The notes: generated by a model from the letters alone, not told the origin. A stretch of 64,000 nucleotides of DNA from Streptomyces sp. NBC_01298 (GCF_035978755.1 NZ_CP108415.1:62001-126000), one strand, 5' to 3'; counted from the stretch's first letter, positions 24,929 through 32,963 are shown. Translations and numbers: made by a program.

Positions 24929-25726
24929 TCATCGAGATCTGGAGTTCCCCAGAGTGTCGACGGTGGTGTCGCCCATCCACACTCGGCAGCCCAGTTCGTT
25001 GAGCTGCTGGACTTCCTGTTGTGCGCCGATCCGGCCACGCTCGAAGGCACGCCAGAACTTGGGACCGTGCGTCGAGATTCCCATGGCGTGGATGAACTCG
25101 TGGATAAGGACATGTCGGACGAGTTGGGTAGGGAGCTGGAAGGTCTGCCACGCCAGCCGGATCCTGTCTGTGGCGCCGTCGTGTACTCCCCACCGCCTGC
25201 GGCCGATATCCGTCACGACGACAGCCGGCATGGGGCGATCGGCCCCCATCATCCGCCACCAGTACGGGGCCTCGTCGGGCTGGTTGATCCAAGCGCCTCC
25301 CTCGTGGATGTACCAGTCGATCAGGGGCTTGCCGCCGAGGGGGACGGCGTCCCGGGAGAGGAGCATCCAGAGGTGAGCCTGGCGAGAGACAGGGACCTCG
25401 GCATTGTCGACGATGCGCAGGCGTGCGGAGCGGCCGAGCCACAGGAACCCCTCGCCTCCGACCAGCTCCTTGACGGGGTGGTCCGGCACGTACCGGCGGG
25501 CCTTCAGCAGCATCGCTCCTATCCGTTCACGATTCTTGGTCAGCGCGGCTATGACCAGATCCGCCGGAGTGTCGGCGGGCACATGCACCGTGATTCCCGG
25601 GTCGCCGGGCGTGATGGTCATGCCGAGGGTCTTCCTGCGTCCGCTGACCTTCACCTCATGGATGTGCCGGGCGAGGGTGGCATCGTTGGCCAAGGCTGCG
25701 AGAACAAGGGTCCTGGTGTCGTGCAC
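24929..25726 (-). CDS. YgjP/SprT-like zinc metallopeptidase
   Basis: Protein of 265 aa. The C-terminal third carries the zincin signature HEFIHAMGISTHGPKFW (HExxH plus downstream His and a W), as in YgjP/DUF45 and SprT-type peptidases. The N-terminal region (KVSGRRKTLGMTITPGDPGI, then VHVPADTPADLVIAALTKN) matches the beta-rich start of YgjP proteins. The centre differs from bacterial YgjP and may set substrate choice. GTG 25726 has GGAAGG upstream. SprT relatives act on DNA-protein crosslinks, which would suit a relaxase-bearing element, but that is inference. Confidence 0.75.
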   Translation of the reverse strand: MHDTRTLVLAALANDATLARHIHEVKVSGRRKTLGMTITPGDPGITVHVPADTPADLVIAALTKNRERIGAMLLKARRYVPDHPVKELVGGEGFLWLGRSARLRIVDNAEVPVSRQAHLWMLLSRDAVPLGGKPLIDWYIHEGGAWINQPDEAPYWWRMMGADRPMPAVVVTDIGRRRWGVHDGATDRIRLAWQTFQLPTQLVRHVLIHEFIHAMGISTHGPKFWRAFERGRIGAQQEVQQLNELGCRVWMGDTTVDTLGNSRSR

Positions 25727-25810
25727 GGCCTTCCAATCTCTTCTGGGGAGGCGGGCTATCGGATGCCGCCGTCCGCATTGGTCTCCAGGCGGTAGCGCCT
25801 GGTCGTGGGA

Positions 25811-25841
25811 ACCATGCGATGAGCGGGGGTTAGTGCCACAA
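25811..25841 (-). promoter_or_regulatory. Array promoter element P20
   Basis: Blocks TTG, CTAACC and CATGGT; 84-bp leader to GTG 25726. Confidence 0.7.
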
Positions 25842-25926
25842 CCCTGGCTGCCCAGGTCACGGCCGGCGGCGCGCGGTGTGAGGCCTGGTGCCTGATCCGA
25901 GGCGACAGTCGTCGAGTCGGGAGACG

Positions 25927-25970
25927 CTGAAGGGGCCTGCCCGCGCGCGGCGGTGGGCAGGCCCCTTCAG
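25927..25970 (-). terminator. Terminator hairpin of the 25985-26911 gene
   Basis: Perfect 16-bp stem (25927-25942 with 25955-25970), 12-nt loop, 14 bp past the stop. Confidence 0.8.
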
Positions 25971-25984
25971 TCAGTTGTCGTGCG

Positions 25985-26911
25985 CTAGCGGGCGAGCGCT
26001 ACACGGATGTGGTGGCCGGTGTTGTTGAACGGGCGCATGGTCTCGGCAACGAACTGGGCCTCCTGCGCGGTGTCGCAGGAGACCTCCTCTCCCCCGCGGC
26101 CGGAGCCGTTGTAGAGGAAGACGACGTAGCGGGCGCTGGCCGGGACGCCGTCAGGTACGGGCCGGATAGTGGGGGCGAACCCACGGGCTACTCGGTCGGC
26201 GTTCTCAACAGGTATGCAGCTCAGGCACAGGAAGACGTGAGCGCCGGTGCTGTCCTCGGCCCATACGGCACCGTACTCAAGGCATGCGTTCCGGGTGCAG
26301 CGGATTCCTGCGGTGCAGCGCGCTCGGATCTCCGCCCGGCGGGCGACCTCGTGGGCGACGTAGTGGGGCACCGCAGGCTCACCGCTGATGGCTCGGTTGG
26401 AAGCTCCCGGGCCGCCGTGGTGGAGGCCCCACTGGGCTGCCAGGGCGAGCACCGAATCGCTGGCTTCGCGATCGGCTCTGTCCCGGCGGTCCCGGGGGCG
26501 TGCCACCAGGTTGCGGCAGCGCTGCTCGATGTCAGTGAACAGGACCGAGCGCAGGTCGTCCCTCTCGTGTGCAGCCTGGGCGGCCGCCGCTCGCGCCCCG
26601 TTGGCGGTGATCAGTAGACGTGTGCTGGTTCCCTTGAGGGTTCGCTCGGCTGCGTTGATGAAGCTGCGCGCGTACGGGGTCTCCGCGTGGTCGGCGACGC
26701 CGGGAAGGGCCAGGATCCGTGCTGCGGCCGATACTGCGCGGGGGATCCGGGCGGTGGCGTAAGCGACATCGTTGGTGGTCGCGTCGGGGGAAGCCAGGAG
26801 GTGACCGATGGGGGCGACCCGGTAGGCGATGTTGTACAGGCGGCGGACCTGCCGCCCGGTCTCTTCGGCGGCGCGGGCGTTGGCACGCCACTGGTCGAGG
26901 CTGCTGGTCAT
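25985..26911 (-). CDS. Hypothetical protein with cysteine-rich C-terminal part
   Basis: Protein of 308 aa. The N-terminal 170 residues are helical and basic (WRANARAAEETGRQVRRLYN; RNLVARPRDRRDRADREAS). Around residue 205-240 there is a cysteine group (RCTAGIRCTRNACLEYGAVW, then LCLSC) that looks like a zinc-binding module. The C-terminus is a small alpha/beta domain. ATG 26911 follows GAGGAC. Not recognised. Confidence 0.65.
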   Translation of the reverse strand: MTSSLDQWRANARAAEETGRQVRRLYNIAYRVAPIGHLLASPDATTNDVAYATARIPRAVSAAARILALPGVADHAETPYARSFINAAERTLKGTSTRLLITANGARAAAAQAAHERDDLRSVLFTDIEQRCRNLVARPRDRRDRADREASDSVLALAAQWGLHHGGPGASNRAISGEPAVPHYVAHEVARRAEIRARCTAGIRCTRNACLEYGAVWAEDSTGAHVFLCLSCIPVENADRVARGFAPTIRPVPDGVPASARYVVFLYNGSGRGGEEVSCDTAQEAQFVAETMRPFNNTGHHIRVALAR

Positions 26912-27070
26912 GGGAGTGTCCTCTTCACGCGATGGTGGTGGGCCTGGCGCTGCACTGCGCGTTGCTGGCGCGGGGCCTGGGACGGCATAGTCCGCGCGTC
27001 CACGCGGCCCCGCTGGTGGTCTACCGGCCGCGTCGCCCAGGACCTCGTGACTGCTGGCCAGCTGGAGCAC

Positions 27071-27101
27071 ATCGTGCGAGGCGACGGGGTTAGCCCGGCA
27101 A
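27071..27101 (-). promoter_or_regulatory. Array promoter element P21
   Basis: Blocks TTG, CTAACC and CACGAT; 159-bp leader to 26911. Flanks form a GGGGTT...AACCCC inverted repeat. Confidence 0.7.
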
Positions 27102-27327
27102 CCCCGGACTGTCCGGCCCGGACCGACCACGGGGACGGCGAACCGGAAGGTGGGCCCCAAGAACAGGGGTTGGCGACGGCTGTAGGAAGGGCCGCGAGGA
27201 CGCCCCTTCTGCCTCGCCATGTCGACGGGAGCCCGCAGTTCGTTGTGACCTGTGGCGTGGTTGCACACGGAGTGGCTCGGTTCGGGAGCCATTGCGTCCA
27301 TAGGCCTGAAAGGTCACGGACGCAGTG

Positions 27328-27359
27328 CGGCCCGGCCCCGCACGAGCGGGGCCGGGCCG
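27328..27359 (-). terminator. Terminator hairpin of the DUF3427 gene
   Basis: Perfect 14-bp stem (27328-27341 with 27346-27359), 4-nt loop, 14 bp past the stop. Confidence 0.8.
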
Positions 27360-27373
27360 TGGAACGAGCTTGG

Positions 27374-28396
27374 TCAGCGGGCGGGCGGAGCGGCAGGCAT
27401 CTGGGACCAGATCCGGTCGGGCAGGGGGTGGTGCAGCTGCCAGGTGATCGCCATGGGCTTGCTTCCGGTGTGGCTCTTGTAGGTTCCGGGGCCAAGCAGC
27501 ACCCACGGCATCGCCTTGCCGGTGGCCGTGTCCTTGCTCTCCCGCATGAAGAGCAGAACGTGGCTCCGCCGCTCAGCGTGCTTCTGGTACCGCTGACCGG
27601 TCTGGGAGTCCGGCGCCGTTGCATTCTGCGACTCCCAGTGGAAGTCGGTCCGGCTGATCGCGTAGTCCCTGTAGCGGACGGTCGGGGAGAAGTCCCGCTC
27701 GCTCTTGTTCAGGGTGATCAGCAGGGCGTCCGTCATGTTCGCCGCGTCCCAGAGCACTCCCTGGGCGAAGTAGCCCGGCATCTGGCCGCCGAGGCGGGCC
27801 ACGCCCAGTGCGGCCAGGATTTCCGACCGGTTGTAGGCGTGGTGGACGCTCAGGGGGATGTGCACATGGGCTCCCCCGAGCGGCTGACCGTCGTGCATGC
27901 GATCACTGCTGAGCAGGTACGCGAGGATCTGGCTCAGCTCGCCGCGCACCGCGTGCTGGGCTCGCAACGAGTTGAGCCCAGCCGCGTAGGACGCGAAGCC
28001 GCCCTTGTCCCACAGGTTGAAGAAGAGCATCCGCGCCAGGGTCTGGTCCCATTCGTCCAGGGAGCCGTACACGGGAGCGTCGTCGGCGGTGAACAGCTGG
28101 TAGGCAGCCACACGCTCAGCATCGTCGACGTGCAGGAAGCTGTGCATTCGCTTGAGGAGAGCCGCTTCGCCGGGAAGAGCGGTGGCGGGGGTGGGCACGA
28201 GCTCGGCGCGGCGCAGGATGGTCGTCCATGTAGTTGCGCCCCGGTACACGTCGGTGATCTCGCGGCCGGTGCCGTTCAGGAAGTCGGCGAGCTGAAGGCT
28301 GCCGATCTTCTTGGCCTCCTTGACCAGCGTGTTGATCGTCGCCCGCTGCTGTATCGCGGGGGTGCTCTCGCTCGTGGAGGAGGTGTCGTCGGTCAT
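27374..28396 (-). CDS. Stand-alone DUF3427 protein
   Basis: Protein of 340 aa. The C-terminal 190 residues match the DUF3427 pattern as I remember it: HHAYNRSEILAALGVA, then a D.L.TL.KSE.DFSPTVRYRDYAIS block, HWESQN, TGQRY, LLFMRE and a final PMAITWQL. In most proteins I know, this domain is the C-terminal piece of a large helicase/PLD-nuclease fusion. Here it stands alone behind a helical N-terminal domain (VKEAKKIGSLQLADFLNGTG). No helicase is adjacent. Given its array position, a role against host defence or in DNA handling is possible. ATG 28396 follows GGGAAG. Confidence 0.75.
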   Translation of the reverse strand: MTDDTSSTSESTPAIQQRATINTLVKEAKKIGSLQLADFLNGTGREITDVYRGATTWTTILRRAELVPTPATALPGEAALLKRMHSFLHVDDAERVAAYQLFTADDAPVYGSLDEWDQTLARMLFFNLWDKGGFASYAAGLNSLRAQHAVRGELSQILAYLLSSDRMHDGQPLGGAHVHIPLSVHHAYNRSEILAALGVARLGGQMPGYFAQGVLWDAANMTDALLITLNKSERDFSPTVRYRDYAISRTDFHWESQNATAPDSQTGQRYQKHAERRSHVLLFMRESKDTATGKAMPWVLLGPGTYKSHTGSKPMAITWQLHHPLPDRIWSQMPAAPPAR

Positions 28397-28483
28397 CGGG
28401 TTCTTCCCTTTCAGCAGGTGGAGAGCGCGCCAAGTGGAGTGCGCAGCGACCGGCTGGCGCGATGCGTGGTCGGTGCTGAGTGG

Positions 28484-28514
28484 ACTCTGACCGGCTCACT
28501 GCCAAGCCCCGCAA
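28484..28514 (-). promoter_or_regulatory. Array promoter element P22
   Basis: Blocks TTG, CTTGGC and CAGAGT; 87-bp leader to 28396. Confidence 0.65.
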
Positions 28515-28628
28515 CCCCTGCGTTGGGCCCGGAGGCCGGCGGCTGCCCTGGGCTCGTCTCAATGCATGTGGGCCGCTAGCTGTTGCTGGCCCCTGCTGGA
28601 TCCGCTGCCCCCGCCTGGCTGCGGACGG

Positions 28629-28661
28629 CTGCCCCCCGCGTTCGAGGTATGCGGGGGGCAG
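28629..28661 (-). terminator. Terminator hairpin of the LPD29-like gene
   Basis: Perfect 11-bp stem (28629-28639 with 28651-28661), 72 bp past the stop. Confidence 0.65.
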
Positions 28662-28733
28662 TCGTATGGCCTGACATGTGGAAGAAGTGATCCGGCACGC
28701 CGCTGCTGGGCTGCGTCCCGCGAGGTATCTATC

Positions 28734-30113
28734 TCACGGCTGTGACGTGGTGGTCGTCGGCTGCAAGGCGCGGCCGCTCCTGCGGCTGCGGCTCAGGCGG
28801 TCCTCGTTGCGCACTCGGCGGTAGTCGGCGCGGTAACGGCGCTGCTTGGCAGCTGGGTCGGCAGGCGATGTCCGGCGGTAGATGGCCTGGATGTCGTTGG
28901 AGAGCGCGGCCCCGATCCGGAGGCTCACGCCCATGAGGTCCTCGTGGTCAGGCTCATCGGCCAGGGTGCCGCCGGGTTCGTAGTGCGAGATCAGGCGGGC
29001 GGCGTAGCGGACGTGATCCGGCTCGTCGGCAGCGGCGGTCTTGAGGTCGGCGATGTGAGTGGTCCGCTCGGCCTCGGTGTAGGCGAACATCAGCAAGCCG
29101 GAGGCCGTGGGAGTCCCGCCGGGTGCGGCGCTCTTGGATCGGTTCGGCCTGGTGGAGGAGGTGGTGGTGCGGACTGGGTTGCGCTGCAGCCACAGGGCCA
29201 CCGTGTGACGGCTTCGGTGGTTGAGCCGCAGGATCCTTCCTGTCGGCATGAGGGCGGCGTAGAGACCGTGCCTGCTCTGCGCGGTGTAGCCGATGAGTTC
29301 GCCGTCCTCGTGGACGGGACGGACGTCTTGCATGCCTGCGGCGTGGGCCGCGGCTTCGATGCGGGCTTCGCTGAGCCTCTGTGGGGGCCGGAGCGTCGTG
29401 GTCTGGTCTTGAGGCTGTGCGGTGTCCTCCTCCGGGGCTTCGGTCACGGGCCCTTCGGGAGTGGTGTCTTGCTGAGGCGCGGGCCGGTCGTAGTCCACCG
29501 ATCCGTAGTAGTTGACGTGGAAGTAGTCGACCTGCGAGTCACTGCCGTCGTAGTTGTAGGCCTGGTGGATGACTTTGAGATCGGTGAGCACTGCTTCGAA
29601 GGCGTCTGACGGGACCCATCGCATGTCTCCCCACGGGTCTCGCTTCCGGACGAATCCCCATTCGCGGGGGACGTTCTTGACGCGCATGCGGATCGCGCCG
29701 CCGCCGGAGAAGTATTCGCTGGTCACAGAGACTTTGATCTCCTTCGGCATATCGCCGAGAGGGTCAACGGTTGCGAGTGCGCCGGGTGCAGAACTCTTCG
29801 CTCCGACCTTGCGGGCCATCTTGATGTCGGCACGCATGAGTTTGGCGATGTCCTGCAGCCGCATGCCCTTGACCTGCTCGTACTTGTCTCCGTAGACGAC
29901 CTCGGGAAGGCGGTAGCCCCCTGGCTTCCTCGCTGTGTGGGTGTCGGTGACCTCCTCACCGTTGTCCCGTGCCTTCTCGATGACCCGCTTGAGCATTCGC
30001 TGTGCTGCCTCGCGCTCTTCGGCTTCGGTGCGAGGGTGGTTGATCAGGTTCTGGAGGAGTTCGATCTTCTGGGCTGTGCGCGACTTGGTGGGGGTGGTCC
30101 GCTTACGGGGCAT
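28734..30113 (-). CDS. Multi-domain protein with DUF2786-like start and LPD29-like middle
   Basis: Protein of 459 aa. Residues 10-50 (AQKIELLQNLINHPRTEAEE) resemble the helical DUF2786 repeat. Residues 75-215 resemble the LPD29 domain of large polyvalent proteins: IAKLMRADIKMARK, then a strand-rich EIKVSVTSEYFSGGGAIRMR. The C-terminal 240 residues include an acidic linker, a small domain (DGELIGYTAQSRHGLYAALM) and a basic tail. Polyvalent proteins of this kind are thought to enter recipients or act soon after entry. Family names are from memory. ATG 30113. Confidence 0.6.
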   Translation of the reverse strand: MPRKRTTPTKSRTAQKIELLQNLINHPRTEAEEREAAQRMLKRVIEKARDNGEEVTDTHTARKPGGYRLPEVVYGDKYEQVKGMRLQDIAKLMRADIKMARKVGAKSSAPGALATVDPLGDMPKEIKVSVTSEYFSGGGAIRMRVKNVPREWGFVRKRDPWGDMRWVPSDAFEAVLTDLKVIHQAYNYDGSDSQVDYFHVNYYGSVDYDRPAPQQDTTPEGPVTEAPEEDTAQPQDQTTTLRPPQRLSEARIEAAAHAAGMQDVRPVHEDGELIGYTAQSRHGLYAALMPTGRILRLNHRSRHTVALWLQRNPVRTTTSSTRPNRSKSAAPGGTPTASGLLMFAYTEAERTTHIADLKTAAADEPDHVRYAARLISHYEPGGTLADEPDHEDLMGVSLRIGAALSNDIQAIYRRTSPADPAAKQRRYRADYRRVRNEDRLSRSRRSGRALQPTTTTSQP

Positions 30114-30160
30114 GACAGGTCCTCGGGGATGGGAGCCGCCCGGGTCAGCGGCTGCTGAGG

Positions 30161-30191
30161 ACCGTCGCTGACCCGTGGCCTAGGCCCGCAA
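30161..30191 (-). promoter_or_regulatory. Array promoter element P23
   Basis: Blocks TTG, CTAGGC and GACGGT (first base differs); 47-bp leader to 30113. Confidence 0.65.
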
Positions 30192-30408
30192 CGTGCGGCC
30201 GTCCACCAGTGCTGGCTGGCACCATGCCGGCCCGCAGCTGGCCCGTGCAGGCTGCTCGACGTCGACGGCACCTGGGGGTCCTGGGCCTGGGACACCGTCC
30301 CCGGACGCCTCACCTGGTAGCGGCCCGATGCGGGATGGAGTAGCCCGGTACCTCGCTGGGCTGTAGCCCCGAGGACGCAATGGCTGAAGGGCCGCCCTGC
30401 TACAACGG

Positions 30409-30447
30409 GCTGGTCCCCCTCCGGCTTCGTGCAGAAGGGGGACCAGC
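30409..30447 (-). terminator. Hairpin downstream of the DUF3263 gene
   Basis: Perfect 12-bp stem (30409-30420 with 30436-30447). It lies 145 bp past the stop, farther than usual. Confidence 0.55.
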
Positions 30448-30592
30448 AGCGTCGATGCCAGGTTCAGCTCCATGGCACCAGCCCCGCGTCGCGGTGATCA
30501 GCCTGGCGGTCTGATGCCGCATGCTCAGATACGCGACGCGGGTCGGATTCACCCCGGGAGGTGCCTGTCAGGGCGGGAGCACCGGGCCTGAA

Positions 30593-30895
30593 CTACCAGT
30601 AGCGATCGCGGTTGCGCTGGCGGCGGTCCCGCAGACGCTTGACGGTGGCTGGGTCTGCGGCCCATGCCGCGGGCACGTCGAGTAGGGCGTTGAGGAGCTG
30701 CGAGTACCGCGTGGGCGCCATACGAAGGATCTCTCGGATGTAGCGGTCTCGGGGGCCCTGCGCCATCGAGGATGTCAGCTTGGCGGCTTGCAGAATCTGC
30801 AGCTCCTGATCAGTCAGTGATCGTGCGGTCCCCGCGGTCCCGGACAACGGGCTGTCCGGTTCCCCTGGTTCTGGGGCACTGGCCTCTTCGGACAT
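30593..30895 (-). CDS. DUF3263 protein
   Basis: Protein of 100 aa. After a 25-residue acidic start it matches the DUF3263 pattern: LTDQELQILQAAKL, IREILRMAPTRYSQLLNALL, PATVKRLRDRRQRNRDRYW. DUF3263 proteins are small actinobacterial helical proteins with a winged or HTH-like look; a DNA-binding role is suspected but unproven. ATG 30895 follows GGGAGCGAG. Possible regulator for the array. Confidence 0.75.
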   Translation of the reverse strand: MSEEASAPEPGEPDSPLSGTAGTARSLTDQELQILQAAKLTSSMAQGPRDRYIREILRMAPTRYSQLLNALLDVPAAWAADPATVKRLRDRRQRNRDRYW

Positions 30896-31398
30896 CTCGC
30901 TCCCATGCTCTGTTTGAACGGTCTGTGTGGACCGGTGAACAGTCGCTGGCTGATGGCCAAGGCCCGCAAGGCTCCCATCCGTACCCCGCACGGCTTGAAG
31001 TTCCAGCGCGCGCAGGTCTGTGTGGCTGGAGGCCGCCCTCCCCACCCTCCCCACCTCCCTTCTGGGAGAGGTGGGGTCCATCGGGATGCAGGGGTCCGAC
31101 GCATGCAGAGCAAGCCGGAGGGCCCGACTGCGCGCGTGCCGGGTGTGGATGCACTCCGCCGGCCAGCTCGGGTTGCTAGGCGGGCAAGCTCTGCTCTCAG
31201 CCAGGCATCGGCCCCGCGGGGCGGGACGCCGGGCGAGGTCGCTCGCGCACTCGGTGGGATGCGGGAGCTGTACGTCCCGGTGCGAGGGCGGCCGCGTTGA
31301 AGGCTGGGGGCGGGCGCGGAAGTGTGGAGGCGGGTGGCGCCCGTGAAGAGGTGTGGGTGCCTCGCGTCCTCACCTTCCCTTCCTCTGAGGAGAGCCTC
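30896..31398. other. Gap with element P24 and a hairpin, no gene
   Basis: Holds P24 and a hairpin with a small bulge (31049-31059 with 31064-31076). Near 31173-31186 the TTG and CTAGCA blocks of the element recur without a CACNGT block. No supported ORF. Confidence 0.45.
30939..30969 (-). promoter_or_regulatory. Array promoter element P24
   Basis: Blocks TTG, CTTGGC and GACTGT; 43-bp leader to 30895. Very similar to P23 between the blocks. Confidence 0.65.
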
Positions 31399-31743
31399 TT
31401 GAAGCGCTCGGCAACTGCACTTGCGGTCATGTCGTTTGCCCTGGTCTTGGCGGCGCCGGCTGCTGCGCATGCCGCGCCCGCGCGGGCGTCGACGGCAGCA
31501 GCCAGCAGCTGTTCGACCTGGTACGTCAATTCGAACGGTGTCAATTTCCGAACGGGTCCCGGTACGGGGTACCGGTCTGTGGGCCTGCTCTACTACCCCG
31601 ACAGCGGGACGCGAGTCAGTGAGACTGACGGATGGGTCAAGCTGCGGCTGCGCTACAAGTCGCGGACTGGCCTTCCCGCCGGCACGACGGCGTGGGTGTC
31701 GAAGTCCTACTCGAATCCATGCCTGCCGATCGACCTGACGTAG
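31399..31743 (+). CDS. Secreted SH3-domain protein
   Basis: Protein of 114 aa on the opposite strand to its neighbours. An N-terminal signal peptide (KRSATALAVMSFALVLAAPA) ends at AHA, a type I cleavage site. The mature part is one bacterial SH3 (SH3b) domain: WYVNSNGVNFRTGPGTGYRS, then VKLRLRYKSR and AWVSKSYS. Such domains often bind cell wall. TTG 31399 is chosen because GAGGAGAG lies just upstream. It could modify the cell surface of the host, for example in exclusion or mating. Its own terminator follows. Confidence 0.75.
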   Translation: MKRSATALAVMSFALVLAAPAAAHAAPARASTAAASSCSTWYVNSNGVNFRTGPGTGYRSVGLLYYPDSGTRVSETDGWVKLRLRYKSRTGLPAGTTAWVSKSYSNPCLPIDLT

Positions 31744-31781
31744 ATGCCAGGCCGCCGTCCCGTGGGACGGCGGCCTGGCAT
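31744..31781. terminator. Strong bidirectional terminator
   Basis: Perfect 18-bp stem (31744-31761 with 31764-31781), 2-nt spacer, starting immediately after the SH3 gene stop. It is also downstream of the convergent gene ending at 31848. Confidence 0.85.
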
Positions 31782-31847
31782 TTCCGCGAGAAGGAGCGCG
31801 TAGGCGGGCGCGGTCGGGGTCCCGGTGTGCGGGTGCGCAACAGGTGT

Positions 31848-32195
31848 TCAGCCTGTGAGCCTTTCAAGGTGCGCAAGGCGCTTCGCGACGGCATCCGGTC
31901 CCGTGTTGAGCGTTCCGGAAATGACCGGGAGGACGTTGCGGTCCGTGACCTGCCAGTCGTATCCGTAGTCGTCCCCGAGCGGATTGGTCAGGCTGATCAG
32001 GTAGCCGCCCGGGAGGGGAACGTGGACGAACTCGCCGGCGCTGTCGCCCGAGGTTCTGTGCGAGACCCCGCGCGTGGTCAGCGCCGCCGTGAGCGCGTCG
32101 TGAGTGGCGTTCGCGGTGCGCGCGCCTTCCTCGGTGGGGGCCGGTGCGATGGCTTCCAGGAAGCCGACGAGCGCATCTGTCGACGAGACACTCAT
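31848..32195 (-). CDS. Small hypothetical protein, 115 aa
   Basis: Helical start (SSTDALVGFLEAIAPAP; THDALTAALTTRGVSH), then a strand-rich domain (EFVHVPLPGGYLISLTN, YDWQVTDRNVLPVISG) and a final helix. ATG 32195 has AGAGGAA upstream. Last gene to carry the array element. Not recognised. Confidence 0.65.
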   Translation of the reverse strand: MSVSSTDALVGFLEAIAPAPTEEGARTANATHDALTAALTTRGVSHRTSGDSAGEFVHVPLPGGYLISLTNPLGDDYGYDWQVTDRNVLPVISGTLNTGPDAVAKRLAHLERLTG

Positions 32196-32247
32196 GATCT
32201 TGTGTTCCTCTCACTCTGCGGGACCTCTGGTCCCGTGGGGTGAGTCG

Positions 32248-32278
32248 ACGGTGCGTGGCGCGGCACCTAGCGACACAA
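32248..32278 (-). promoter_or_regulatory. Array promoter element P25
   Basis: Blocks TTG, CTAGGT and CACCGT; 52-bp leader to 32195. The rightmost copy. Confidence 0.65.
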
Positions 32279-32370
32279 GTGGCAGGCGAGCCGCCCATCG
32301 GCTTCAGGTGCGCCCCGGTTTTCAGCAATGGGGTACGTAGAGGACGGTCCGTGGGCGGATCTTGACGGCA

Positions 32371-32961
32371 TCAGGCAGCGAAGCCGAGAGACCTCGTGTA
32401 CTCGTAGGCACCCCAGTCGGAACCGATGGCGTCGCGCAGCTCGTCGATCCATGCGTCGTCCAGGAGCCGTTCGCTTCCCTTCTCCCAGCCGCCGTCCGAC
32501 CATCCGGCCACGATCGCGTCCCAGCTTCTGATCTTGACCTTCCGCACGCTCTTGTCCCGGCGACGGTGCTCCTGGGCGACGTTGCCGTCCTCGGCGGGGT
32601 GGATCTCGATGAGGGTCCCGCCGTTGGCGTTGAGGCGCTGCAGGAGGTAGCGGGCGACGTTGTGCCGTCGCATCCGGCGGTAGGTCTCCTCGATCAGGGT
32701 CAGGTTGTCCTCGCGTGGTGTCTGGCTGCCGTCGAGCCACTTCCTGAGCGTGGCCGGTGCTGGGTTGAGCCCCTCGTTGGCCATGGTCCGCTGAGCGTGC
32801 TTTGAGCGCGTCATGTAGCGGAGCCGTGCTGCGAGGCCGCGGTGCGTCGTTACCGGAGAGGTGATGCCGCCGGCCAGGCCGTCGAGTACCTCGGCGGCTG
32901 CGAGGCTGCTGCGCTGGCCGGTTGCTCCGTAGTGGCCGAAGTCGATGTGATGTCCGGGCAC
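32371..32961 (-). CDS. HTH protein in the position of a telomere terminal protein (Tpg-like)
   Basis: Protein of 196 aa, two bases behind the Tap-like gene and so co-translated. A helix-turn-helix spans residues 40-90 (RGLAARLRYMTRSKHAQRTM, ATLRKWLDGSQTP). The C-terminal half is alpha/beta and basic (SVRKVKIRSWDAIVAGW, DDAWIDELRDAIGSDWGAYE). In Streptomyces linear replicons, tap is followed by tpg, a protein of about 185 aa with an N-terminal HTH that becomes attached to DNA ends. Length, order and HTH fit; sequence identity with Tpg is not obvious, so the role is inferred from context. GTG 32961 has GGAGG seven bases upstream. Confidence 0.5.
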   Translation of the reverse strand: MPGHHIDFGHYGATGQRSSLAAAEVLDGLAGGITSPVTTHRGLAARLRYMTRSKHAQRTMANEGLNPAPATLRKWLDGSQTPREDNLTLIEETYRRMRRHNVARYLLQRLNANGGTLIEIHPAEDGNVAQEHRRRDKSVRKVKIRSWDAIVAGWSDGGWEKGSERLLDDAWIDELRDAIGSDWGAYEYTRSLGFAA

Positions 32962-32963
32962 GG

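Larger units (their letters stand above)
26912..27373. other. Gap with element P21 and one terminator
   Basis: Apart from P21 and the hairpin at 27328-27359 I see nothing coding in this 462-bp stretch; open frames here are GC shadows without start sites. Confidence 0.5.
30114..30592. other. Gap with element P23 and a hairpin
   Basis: Holds P23, the hairpin at 30409-30447 and a long-range inverted repeat (about 11 bp, near 30485-30495 and 30531-30541). The stretch 30192-30408 shows no ORF with a start site. Confidence 0.45.

Noticed and set aside
26687..28579. Plus-strand 630-aa frame
   Set aside because: Opposes two supported minus-strand genes and reads as compositional shadow.
9059..32278. 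Regular intergenic repeats as a CRISPR array
   Set aside because: Copies are 0.2-2.3 kb apart with genes between them and conserve only blocks, not a whole repeat; there are no cas genes.
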